Shown one piece after another: positions 27,045-34,264 of a stretch of 39,183 bases of DNA. The notes under the pieces are model-generated. The model worked only from the letters and a program-made list of their open reading frames with translations, did not search any database and was not told the origin of the DNA. Location: assembly GCF_001423615.1 (NCBI RefSeq), contig NZ_LMOU01000001.1:430525-469707 (forward strand). The letters run 5' to 3'. The stretch is from Microbacterium sp. Leaf159 (GTDB lineage: Bacteria; Actinomycetota; Actinomycetes; Actinomycetales; Microbacteriaceae). The translations under genes were made by a program, and so were the position numbers. Position 1 is the stretch's first letter; each line of letters begins with the position of its first letter.

Positions 27045-28775
27045 GTGGCCACTTCTTCCCCGGTCCGTCACGCCTGGCGAGTCCTTCTCGGTCTCGTCCT
27101 GGTGACGGGCCTCCTCTTCGGCATCAACGCACTGGGCGTCTACGTCTTCAAGCAGAGCTCGTGGGCACCTGAGCTCGCGCTCGATCTCCAGGGCGGAACG
27201 CAGATCGTACTCAGCGCCGAGACCGAGGACGGAGCGGCGCCCTCGTCGGAGCAGCTCGACCAGGCCGCGGCGATCATCCGTCAGCGCGTCGACGCGTCGG
27301 GTGTGGCCGAGGCGGACATCACCACCGAGGGTGGCCGCAACATCGTCGTCCAGATCCCGGGCGTCGCCGACCAGCAGACCCGTGAGCGCATCCAGTCGAG
27401 CGCTCAGCTCGAGTTCCGTCCGGTGCTGTACACGACCGCGGGCGCGAACACCTTCGTGGGTGAAGACGGCAACGAGACCGCGTTCCCGACGCCGGACGAC
27501 TCGGTCAGCGACACTCCGACCGCCGAGCCGACCGACGCGAGCGACATGTCGTGGGTGACCGACAGGCTCGCCGCCGAATTCCAGGCCTACGACTGTGCGA
27601 ATCCCGAGAACGACCCCTCCAGCGCTCCGCAGGACGAACCGCTGATCGCCTGCGATCCGACCGGGGGAGCCAAGTACCTGCTCGGCCCGACGGAGCTCAC
27701 CGGCACCGCGATCACGGATGCCACCGCTGGCCGTGACCCGAAGTCCGGCGCGTGGCTCGTGCAGCTCACCATGAACGGCGACGGCACCGAGGCGTTCGGC
27801 AAGGTCAGCACACGCCTCAACCAGAACCGTCTCGACAATCTGTCGCCCCGCGACCAGTTCGCCTTCGTCCTCGACGGCACCGTGATCAGCGCGCCGGTGA
27901 TGAACGGCCAGATCCTCGACGGCCGACCCAGCATCTCGGGCAGCTTCACGCAGGAGACAGCCACCACCCTCGCCGATCAACTCAAATTCGGTGCACTGCC
28001 GCTGAGCTTCACGGTGCAGAGCTCCGACACCATCTCGGCGACCCTCGGCACCCAGCAGCTGCAGATCGGCCTGATCGCAGGACTCATCGGTCTCGCCCTC
28101 GTCGCGATCTACTCGCTCATCGTCTATCGCGCACTCGGGTCGGTGATCATCGCATCGATCGCGGTGATGGCCGTGCTCACGTACGTCATCATCTGCATCC
28201 TCGCCTGGCGACTCGGCTTCCGCCTCTCGCTCGCCGGTGTCGCCGGTCTGATCGTGTCGATCGGATTCACCGCCGACTCGTTCATCGTGTACTTCGAGCG
28301 AATCCGAGACGAACTCCGAGACGGCAAGTCGATCACCTCGGCGGTCGAAGACGGCTGGGGCAGAGCCAAGCGCACGATCTACATCTCGAAGTCGATCAAC
28401 ATCCTCGCGGCCGTGGTGCTGTACATCCTCGCGGATGCCACGGTGAAGGGCTTCGCGTTCACGCTGGGTCTCACCACCCTCATCGACGTGTTCATCTTCG
28501 TGATCTTCACTCACCCCGTGATGCAGCTGCTCGCGAGGACCAAGTTCTTCGGCGGCGGCCACAAGCTCTCGGGTCTCGACCCTGAATCGCTCGGCGCCGT
28601 CTACCGCAGCCGTTCGCAGTTCCGTCAGGTCTCGACGGCGACCGCCGGCCGAGGAGCGAAGAACGCCCGTTCACGCGGCGAGGCAGATCGCCGTCAGACC
28701 ATCGCTGAGCGCAAGCGCGCCGAAGCACTCGCCGGTGACAGATCCACCAGCACCGGAAGTGAGGGGGACGCGTGA
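27045..28775 (+). CDS. secD: Protein translocase subunit SecD
   Basis: A 576-residue RND-fold membrane protein that with SecF uses the proton-motive force to pull secreted proteins outward. It has one N-terminal helix, a large extracytoplasmic P1-type region (starting L-D-L-Q-G-G-T-Q-I-V) and five C-terminal helices with the conserved G-F-T-A-D-S-F-I-V-Y-F-E-R-I-R-D-E motif. A cytosolic Arg-rich tail follows. Start is GTG at 27045. The stop overlaps secF by one base (TGATG). Confidence 0.96.
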   Translation: MATSSPVRHAWRVLLGLVLVTGLLFGINALGVYVFKQSSWAPELALDLQGGTQIVLSAETEDGAAPSSEQLDQAAAIIRQRVDASGVAEADITTEGGRNIVVQIPGVADQQTRERIQSSAQLEFRPVLYTTAGANTFVGEDGNETAFPTPDDSVSDTPTAEPTDASDMSWVTDRLAAEFQAYDCANPENDPSSAPQDEPLIACDPTGGAKYLLGPTELTGTAITDATAGRDPKSGAWLVQLTMNGDGTEAFGKVSTRLNQNRLDNLSPRDQFAFVLDGTVISAPVMNGQILDGRPSISGSFTQETATTLADQLKFGALPLSFTVQSSDTISATLGTQQLQIGLIAGLIGLALVAIYSLIVYRALGSVIIASIAVMAVLTYVIICILAWRLGFRLSLAGVAGLIVSIGFTADSFIVYFERIRDELRDGKSITSAVEDGWGRAKRTIYISKSINILAAVVLYILADATVKGFAFTLGLTTLIDVFIFVIFTHPVMQLLARTKFFGGGHKLSGLDPESLGAVYRSRSQFRQVSTATAGRGAKNARSRGEADRRQTIAERKRAEALAGDRSTSTGSEGDA

Positions 28776-29764
28776 TGGCTTCCATGAACGAGTTCGGAAA
28801 CAACCTCTACACGGGCAAGACGTCCTTCCCGTTCGTCGGCAAGCGCCGCCTGTGGTTCATCATCGCGATCATCCTCGTCGCGGGCTCCGCTCTCGTGCCG
28901 CTGATCCGCCCGATCCAGTTCTCGATCGAGTTCACCGGCGGGTCGCAGTTCACGGTCCAGGCGCCGGACTCCACCGAGCAGCAGACTGCGACGGATGCCG
29001 TCCAGTCCGTCGTGCCGGGTGCGGCGACCAAGGTCGTCGTCGTCAGCGGCAGCGACATCCGCGTGCAGACCGACCAGATGAGTGCAGAGGAGACCCAGCA
29101 GGTCTCCGACGCCCTGGCAGAGGCCTACGGCGTAGAGCCCGAGAGCGTCACGTCATCGTTCATCGGCCCGGCTTGGGGTGAGAACGTCACCAAGCAGTCG
29201 CTGTGGGGTCTCGCGATCTTCCTCGCGCTGACATTCCTGATCCTCGCGATCTACTTCCGCACCTGGAAGATGTCGGCCGCAGCGATCATCGGCCTGCTCG
29301 ACGTGCTCGTCATCACGGTGGGCGTCTATGCGCTGGCCGGCTTCGAGATCTCGCCCGCAGCCGTGATCGGCTTCCTGACGATCCTGTCGTACTCGCTGTA
29401 CGACACCACGGTCGTGTTCGACAAGATCCGAGAGAACACGACGGAAGACGGCGAGAACTCGGCGAGACTCTTCGGAGAGTCGGTCAACCTCGCCGTCAAC
29501 CAGACGCTCGTGCGCTCGATCAACACCTCCGTGGTCGCTGCGCTGCCGGTCGGCGCGGTGCTCTTCATCGGAGCCTTCTGGCTCGGTGCCGAGTCGCTGA
29601 CCGACATCTCGCTGTCGATCTTCGTCGGCATCCTGGTCGCGACGTATTCGACCCTGTTCGTCGCCGCACCGCTGTACTCGCTCTTCCGTGAGAACGAGCC
29701 GCAGATCAAGGCCCGTGACGAGAAGGTCCGAGAGGCTCGCGAGAAGGCCGCCGTAGAGGCCTGA
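28775..29764 (+). CDS. secF: Protein translocase subunit SecF
   Basis: A 329-residue partner of SecD with six membrane helices. It shows F-S-I-E-F-T-G-G-S-Q-F-T-V after helix 1, S-Y-S-L-Y-D-T-T-V-V-F-D-K-I-R-E-N and R-S-I-N-T-S-V-V-A-A-L-P-V in the C-terminal half. GAGGGGG seven bases before ATG 28775 selects that start over GTG 28772. It is followed at once by a strong hairpin, so the yajC-secDF unit ends here. The adenine phosphoribosyltransferase gene that often lies between secF and rel in actinobacteria is absent. Confidence 0.96.
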   Translation: MASMNEFGNNLYTGKTSFPFVGKRRLWFIIAIILVAGSALVPLIRPIQFSIEFTGGSQFTVQAPDSTEQQTATDAVQSVVPGAATKVVVVSGSDIRVQTDQMSAEETQQVSDALAEAYGVEPESVTSSFIGPAWGENVTKQSLWGLAIFLALTFLILAIYFRTWKMSAAAIIGLLDVLVITVGVYALAGFEISPAAVIGFLTILSYSLYDTTVVFDKIRENTTEDGENSARLFGESVNLAVNQTLVRSINTSVVAALPVGAVLFIGAFWLGAESLTDISLSIFVGILVATYSTLFVAAPLYSLFRENEPQIKARDEKVREAREKAAVEA

Positions 29765-29772
29765 TCGTTCCC

Positions 29773-29799
29773 GCTCTGCGGGGCCGCGCCCCGCAGAGC
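29773..29799 (+). terminator. 12-bp perfect hairpin terminator after secF
   Basis: GCTCTGCGGGGC (29773-29784), loop CGC, and GCCCCGCAGAGC (29788-29799) give a perfect 12-bp stem eight bases after the secF stop. No T-tract follows, a common form in actinobacteria. Confidence 0.75.
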
Positions 29800-29804
29800 A
29801 CGCG

Positions 29805-29810
29805 TAAACT
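29805..29810 (+). promoter_or_regulatory. -10 hexamer for rel
   Basis: TAAACT fits TAnnnT and follows the secF terminator directly. It lies 22 bases before the rel ATG, with a strong GGAGG ribosome site (29821-29825) in between. Confidence 0.45.
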
Positions 29811-29832
29811 GATGTGATTCGGAGGTGAGCGG

Positions 29833-32082
29833 ATGGCGGAACCGCAGACGGCGTCGCAGGGATCGAGCCTGAGACGACTGGTTCCCCGCATCTTCTCCCG
29901 CGCGCCCAGGGTCAACGACCTCGACAACCTGATCCGCACGGTGCGGGCGAACCATCCGAAGGGTGACCTCGCGGTCATCGAACGCGCCTACACCGTGGCC
30001 AAGGACAAGCACACGGGTCAGCAGCGCCAGAGCGGTGAGCCGTACATCACGCACCCGCTCGCCGTCGCCCAGATCCTCGCCGAGATGGGTCTCGGCCCTC
30101 GCGCGATCGCCGCGGCACTCCTGCACGACACGGTGGAGGACACCGGCTACGCGCTGACCGACCTCACGGCCGAGTTCGGCGACGAGGTCGCGATGCTCGT
30201 CGACGGCGTGACCAAGCTCGACAAGGTCAAGTACGGCGAGAGCGCACAGGCCGAGACGGTGCGCAAGATGATCGTCGCGATGTCGAAGGACATCCGCGTC
30301 CTGCTCATCAAGCTCGCCGACCGCCTGCACAACGCGCGCACCTGGGGTTTCGTCCCGCCCGAGAAGGCGGCGAAGAAGGCCAAGGAGACGCTCGAGATCT
30401 ACGCGCCGCTGGCCAACCGCCTCGGCATCCAGGCGATCAAGTCGGAGCTCGAAGATCTCTCGTTCGCGGTGCTGCACCCGAAGATCTACAACGAGATCCA
30501 CAACCTGATCGCCCAGCGCACCCCGCAGCGCGAGAAGTACCTCGCCCAGGTCGTCGAGGAGATCGACGAGGACCTCCGCGATCTGCGCATCCGCGGCAAG
30601 GTCGTCGGGCGTCCGAAGCAGCTCTATTCGGTCTATCAGAAGATGGTGGTCCGAGGCCGCGAGTTCGACGACATCTACGACCTCATCGGCATCCGCGTAC
30701 TCGTCGCGTCCGTGCGCGACTGCTACGCCGTTCTCGGCGCGATCCACGCACGCTGGACGCCGCTGCCCGGTCGGTTCAAGGACTACATCGCGACCCCGAA
30801 GTTCAACCTTTACCAGTCCCTGCACACGACCGTGATCGGTCCGTCCGGACGCACGGTCGAGATCCAGATCCGCACGCACGAGATGCACCAGCAGGCGGAG
30901 TACGGTGTCGCCGCGCACTGGATGTACAAGGAGCGGATGAACGGCGGCAAGGCCGAGGTCCGCGCGTCGGACAGCGACATGGCCTGGCTCGCGCACATCT
31001 CCGACTGGCAGGCCGAGACCGCCGATCCCGGTGAGTTCCTGGACTCGCTCCGCTTCGAGATCGGGGCGAAGGAGGTCTACGTCTTCACACCCAAGGGGCG
31101 CGTTGTCGGCCTCCCCGCAGGAGCGACTCCGGTCGACTTCGCCTACGCCGTGCACACCGAGATCGGCCATCGCACGATGGGCTCGAAGGTCAACGGCCGT
31201 CTCGTGCCGCTGGAGTCCGAGCTCAAGAGCGGTGACGTCGTCGAGGTCTTCACGTCCAAGAACCCCGACGCAGGTCCGAGCCAGGACTGGCTCGGCTTCG
31301 TCAAGAGCACGCGCGCCAGGAACAAGATCCGCGGGTGGTTCACGAAGGAGCGACGCGAAGAGGCGATCGAGCAGGGCAAGGAGGCCATCGCCCGCGCGAT
31401 GCGCCGTCAGAACATGCCGCTTCAGCGCCTGATGAGCCAGGACTCGTTCGCCGAGGTCGCTCACCAGCTCCGCTATGAAGACGTCTCGGCGCTGTACGCC
31501 GCGGTCGGCGAAGGCCATGTGTCGACGCAGTCGGTGCTCGAGAAGGTCACGGCGCTCGTCGCGGCGACCGACCCCGCGACCGGACCGATCGACCTCCCGG
31601 GCAGCATGCCGAGCCGCGAGCCGCGTGCCGGCGACTCGGGTGTGCTGGTGCGGGGCGCCTCCGACATCCTCGTCAAGGTCGCCAAGTGCTGCACACCCGT
31701 TCCCGGTGACGAGATCGTGGGCTTCGTGACGCGCGGAAGCGGCGTCTCGGTGCACCGCACGGACTGCCCGAACGTCAAGGCACTCGCGGGCGAGGAGGAT
31801 CGCTTCGTCGAGGTGTCCTGGGCACCCACGACGAAGAGCGTCTTCCGTGTGCAGATCCAGGTCGAGGCGCTCGACAGGTCGGGCCTGCTCTCTGATGTGA
31901 CACGGGTGCTCAGCGAGCACCACGTCAACATCCTCTCGGCGACGGTCAGCACGACCGACGAGCGCCTCGCGATCAGCCGTTTCGTGTTCGAGATGGGCGA
32001 CGCCGTGCACCTCGATCGGGTGCTGAACGCCGTGCGGCGCATCGACGCGGTCTACGACGTGTACCGCGTCACATCGTCCTGA
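29833..32082 (+). CDS. rel: Bifunctional (p)ppGpp synthetase/hydrolase Rel
   Basis: A 749-residue long RelA/SpoT homologue that makes and degrades the alarmone (p)ppGpp. The HD hydrolase is intact ([24 protein letters not shown]). The synthetase has [10 protein letters not shown], the RXKD form of bifunctional enzymes, then [10 protein letters not shown] and [13 protein letters not shown] (V-Y-V-F-T-P-K-G), a zinc-finger-like K-C-C-T-P-V-P-G-D, and a C-terminal ACT domain follow. Length is normal. Its 3' end overlaps the convergent AbiEi-like gene by 14 bases. Confidence 0.97.
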   Translation: MAEPQTASQGSSLRRLVPRIFSRAPRVNDLDNLIRTVRANHPKGDLAVIERAYTVAKDKHTGQQRQSGEPYITHPLAVAQILAEMGLGPRAIAAALLHDTVEDTGYALTDLTAEFGDEVAMLVDGVTKLDKVKYGESAQAETVRKMIVAMSKDIRVLLIKLADRLHNARTWGFVPPEKAAKKAKETLEIYAPLANRLGIQAIKSELEDLSFAVLHPKIYNEIHNLIAQRTPQREKYLAQVVEEIDEDLRDLRIRGKVVGRPKQLYSVYQKMVVRGREFDDIYDLIGIRVLVASVRDCYAVLGAIHARWTPLPGRFKDYIATPKFNLYQSLHTTVIGPSGRTVEIQIRTHEMHQQAEYGVAAHWMYKERMNGGKAEVRASDSDMAWLAHISDWQAETADPGEFLDSLRFEIGAKEVYVFTPKGRVVGLPAGATPVDFAYAVHTEIGHRTMGSKVNGRLVPLESELKSGDVVEVFTSKNPDAGPSQDWLGFVKSTRARNKIRGWFTKERREEAIEQGKEAIARAMRRQNMPLQRLMSQDSFAEVAHQLRYEDVSALYAAVGEGHVSTQSVLEKVTALVAATDPATGPIDLPGSMPSREPRAGDSGVLVRGASDILVKVAKCCTPVPGDEIVGFVTRGSGVSVHRTDCPNVKALAGEEDRFVEVSWAPTTKSVFRVQIQVEALDRSGLLSDVTRVLSEHHVNILSATVSTTDERLAISRFVFEMGDAVHLDRVLNAVRRIDAVYDVYRVTSS

Positions 32083-32620
32083 CCAGCAGCCTCTCGAGGG
32101 CTCCGCGACCGGCGCGCTTTCCCGGTACCCGCGACAGCGCCTCCAGATCACGGAGAGCTTCAGAGACCAGCCGCGGATCGACGTGCGACAGCAGCACCAT
32201 CCATCGCCGCAGCGATTCGTCGCGATAGAGGCCGAGTGCGAGGTCGGTCATGGTGCGCGCGGGCGTCATGACCGGCACTCCGCCGATCCAGACGAGATCG
32301 GATGCGGGCAGTGCGGTGTCGTGCAGGGTGACGCGCGCGGGGACGACGGGTCTGATCCGCCTCTGCACCGCCCGTCTGATGTGGTGGCGCGCCGGGGGAG
32401 CGTCACCGGCACCGTGGATCCAGGCGGCCGTCGGCCCCGACGCCGCGGTGTCCGCGGGGATGAGACTGGCGATCGCGGCGGCTCGTGCGCTCGAGCTCTC
32501 GACCAGATCGGCGGGGATGTACCCCTCACCGAGTTCGACGAGGTGACCGTCGAGCCGAGCAGCGCTGAGCTCGGGGACGGTCAGCCGGCCACCCGGCAGA
32601 TACAGGAACGCGGGATGCAT
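32069..32620 (-). CDS. AbiEi-like protein without a toxin partner
   Basis: A 183-residue soluble protein. The segment [10 protein letters not shown] and the later [14 protein letters not shown] resemble actinobacterial proteins called AbiEi-type antitoxin or DUF559-neighbour proteins; the match is by eye. The usual N-terminal winged helix of AbiEi looks reduced ([12 protein letters not shown]). No AbiEii nucleotidyltransferase toxin lies next to it. The ATG at 32620 is selected because the residues upstream are not protein-like; CAGACT ends six bases before it. The start codon sits in one arm of a 15-bp inverted repeat. Function unknown. Confidence 0.65.
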   Translation of the reverse strand: MHPAFLYLPGGRLTVPELSAARLDGHLVELGEGYIPADLVESSSARAAAIASLIPADTAASGPTAAWIHGAGDAPPARHHIRRAVQRRIRPVVPARVTLHDTALPASDLVWIGGVPVMTPARTMTDLALGLYRDESLRRWMVLLSHVDPRLVSEALRDLEALSRVPGKRAGRGALERLLVRTM

Positions 32621-32653
32621 CCCGCCAGTCTGGCGCGTTGCATCCCGCGTTCC
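32605..32653. repeat. 15-bp perfect inverted repeat over a start codon
   Basis: GGAACGCGGGATGCA (32605-32619) and its exact reverse complement (32639-32653) are separated by 19 bases that contain a smaller CGCCA-GTC-TGGCG hairpin. The ATG of the minus-strand AbiEi-like gene (32618-32620) lies at the inner end of one arm. It may be an operator or an RNA structure hiding the start. Confidence 0.7.
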
Positions 32654-32681
32654 GAGTCGATCCGTGGATCTGTGGAGAGGG

Positions 32682-34049
32682 TCAGCCTCCGAGGGCGCTG
32701 AGCCAGGTGCGGCGTGCCTCGAGCGCATCCGCTGCGGTCTTGGCCGCCTTCTTGTCACCCGACTTCTCGGCCGCCGCGAGCTCGGCTTCGAGCTTCTCGA
32801 TGGCCTCGAGCAGCTGCGAGCTCATGTCGTTGGCGCGCGCCTTGGTCTCGGGGTTGTTCTTTTTCCAGTCGACCTCTTCGCGAGCCTTGAGCGCCTGTTC
32901 GATCGTCCGCAGGCGATCGTCGAGTGCACGCTCCTTCTCACGCGGGAAGATGCGACCGAGCTCGTCCCACTGACGCTGGATGCCGGTGAGCAGCGCGCGG
33001 GCGCGCTTGATGTTCGGCTCGTCGGCAACCGCCTTCGCCTCTTCGAGAAGAGCCTGGCGAGCCTCGATCTTCGGACCGGATTCGGCCTCTTCCGCGGCCG
33101 ACTGCTCGGCGCGTGCCGCATACAGCGCGTCACCGGCGGCCTTGAACCGTGCCCAGAGAGCGTCGTCCGCCTTGCGGCCTGCACGGCCAGCGGCCTTCCA
33201 CTCGTCGAGGAGGTTCCGGTACGACGGGATGCCGTCGACGCCGCGCGGAGCGAGGCCCTCGGCGCGTTCGACCAGACGGGTCTTCGCGTCTCGGGCGCTC
33301 TTGTGCGTGTCGTCGAGCTCCGAGTAGAACGCACGGCGCGCCTTGTCGACGGTGCCGCGCGCGTCACGGAATCGCTTCCAGAGCTGCTGCGACACGCTCT
33401 TCGACAGACGAGGACCGTTCTGCTGATGTGCCTGCCAGGCGTCGAAGAGCTCGCCGAGCTCGGCCGTGACCTGCTTCCACTGCACCTTTGACAGATCGCG
33501 CGCGGCGATCGCCTCGGCGCGCTCGACCAGGGCAGTGCGCTCGGCGACGGCCTGGTCGACGAGCTCCTTGGCCTGCTGGGCCTCCTGCGCGGTCGCCTCA
33601 GACAGCGACGCGGTCAGCGTGTTCAGTCGCTCGCGGAGCCCGGCGAGGTCGCCGACCGCTGCGGCATCCGTCGCCTCGTCGAGCAGATGACCCGCCTGCT
33701 TGACCAGGTCGCCGGCGGACGCGCCACCGGACTGGTGCCGCTGCTCGAGGGCATGGACCTTGAAGGCGATGTCGTCGTACTTGCGCACGAAGTACGCGAG
33801 AGCCTCGTCGGGAGTGCCGTCGGGATACTGTCCGACGACGCGCCAGTCCTCACCCTCACGGACCTCGACCGTGCCGTCTTCGGACACGCGACCCCACTTG
33901 GCCGCGTCTGCGGCGGACGACGCACTGACAGGCGTGGCAGCGGCAGCGGCCGGAGTGGCGGCAGCGGGCTTGGGCAGCTTGCGCGGCAGTGGTGCGGCCG
34001 GGCGGGTGGGAACGGGGGGAGTCGGCTTCGACGGCTCTGTGGCAGACAC
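32682..34049 (-). CDS. DUF349 domain helical protein
   Basis: A 455-residue protein. The first ~45 residues are Pro/Ala-rich and probably disordered; a small beta domain follows (W-G-R-V-S-E-D-G-T-V-E-V-R-E-G), and from about residue 110 it is almost all charged helix with repeating R-F-x-x-A and W-K-Q/W-K-A-A-G-R-A-G segments typical of tandem DUF349 repeats. DUF349 proteins are widespread in actinobacteria without a settled function. GGAGA supports the GTG start at 34049. It is divergent from nirB, and an AbiEi-like gene lies 61 bases downstream. Cytosolic; likely interacts with nucleic acid or other proteins through its coiled coils (inference). Confidence 0.85.
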   Translation of the reverse strand: MSATEPSKPTPPVPTRPAAPLPRKLPKPAAATPAAAAATPVSASSAADAAKWGRVSEDGTVEVREGEDWRVVGQYPDGTPDEALAYFVRKYDDIAFKVHALEQRHQSGGASAGDLVKQAGHLLDEATDAAAVGDLAGLRERLNTLTASLSEATAQEAQQAKELVDQAVAERTALVERAEAIAARDLSKVQWKQVTAELGELFDAWQAHQQNGPRLSKSVSQQLWKRFRDARGTVDKARRAFYSELDDTHKSARDAKTRLVERAEGLAPRGVDGIPSYRNLLDEWKAAGRAGRKADDALWARFKAAGDALYAARAEQSAAEEAESGPKIEARQALLEEAKAVADEPNIKRARALLTGIQRQWDELGRIFPREKERALDDRLRTIEQALKAREEVDWKKNNPETKARANDMSSQLLEAIEKLEAELAAAEKSGDKKAAKTAADALEARRTWLSALGG

Positions 34050-34175
34050 GGTGATTCTCCTTGCGCGGTAGGGCCCGCGGGAGGCGGAAAGGACGATCTT
34101 CAGCCTAGTACGCCAGGGAGCATCCGATGTGGTGGCCGCTTCTCACAATGGTCGTTACCGATCTGTGAGCAGAAC

Positions 34176-34214
34176 GTTCGACGCAGGAAACACTGCGCGT
34201 CACATGCGGGAAAC
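34176..34214 (+). promoter_or_regulatory. GlnR-box-like direct repeats upstream of nirB
   Basis: GTCAC-n6-GAAAC at 34199-34214 is an exact fit to the actinobacterial GlnR box GTnAC-n6-GaAAC. A second, weaker unit GTTCG-n6-GAAAC lies at 34176-34191, seven bases upstream. A further GTTAC is at 34154-34158. The array sits just upstream of the likely nirB -10, where a GlnR activator would bind under nitrogen limitation. Confidence 0.5.
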
Positions 34215-34224
34215 ACCGTGCTCC

Positions 34225-34230
34225 TATCGT
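34225..34230 (+). promoter_or_regulatory. -10-like hexamer for nirB
   Basis: TATCGT fits TAnnnT, 10 bases after the GlnR-box-like repeats and 34 bases before the nirB ATG. No -35 is evident, as often seen at activator-dependent promoters. Confidence 0.4.
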
Positions 34231-34264
34231 CGCCTTCACGACGTCCCCCGGCGAATGGAGCAGC

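Noticed and set aside
29326..32151. A 941-codon open frame on minus covering rel
   Set aside because: It is the antisense shadow of rel and secF in GC-rich DNA; no domain or start signal was recognised.
34148..34168. Six-codon leader peptide upstream of nirB
   Set aside because: No ribosome site, no relevant codon run and no attenuator hairpin; chance occurrence is likely, and it overlaps the putative regulator-binding region.
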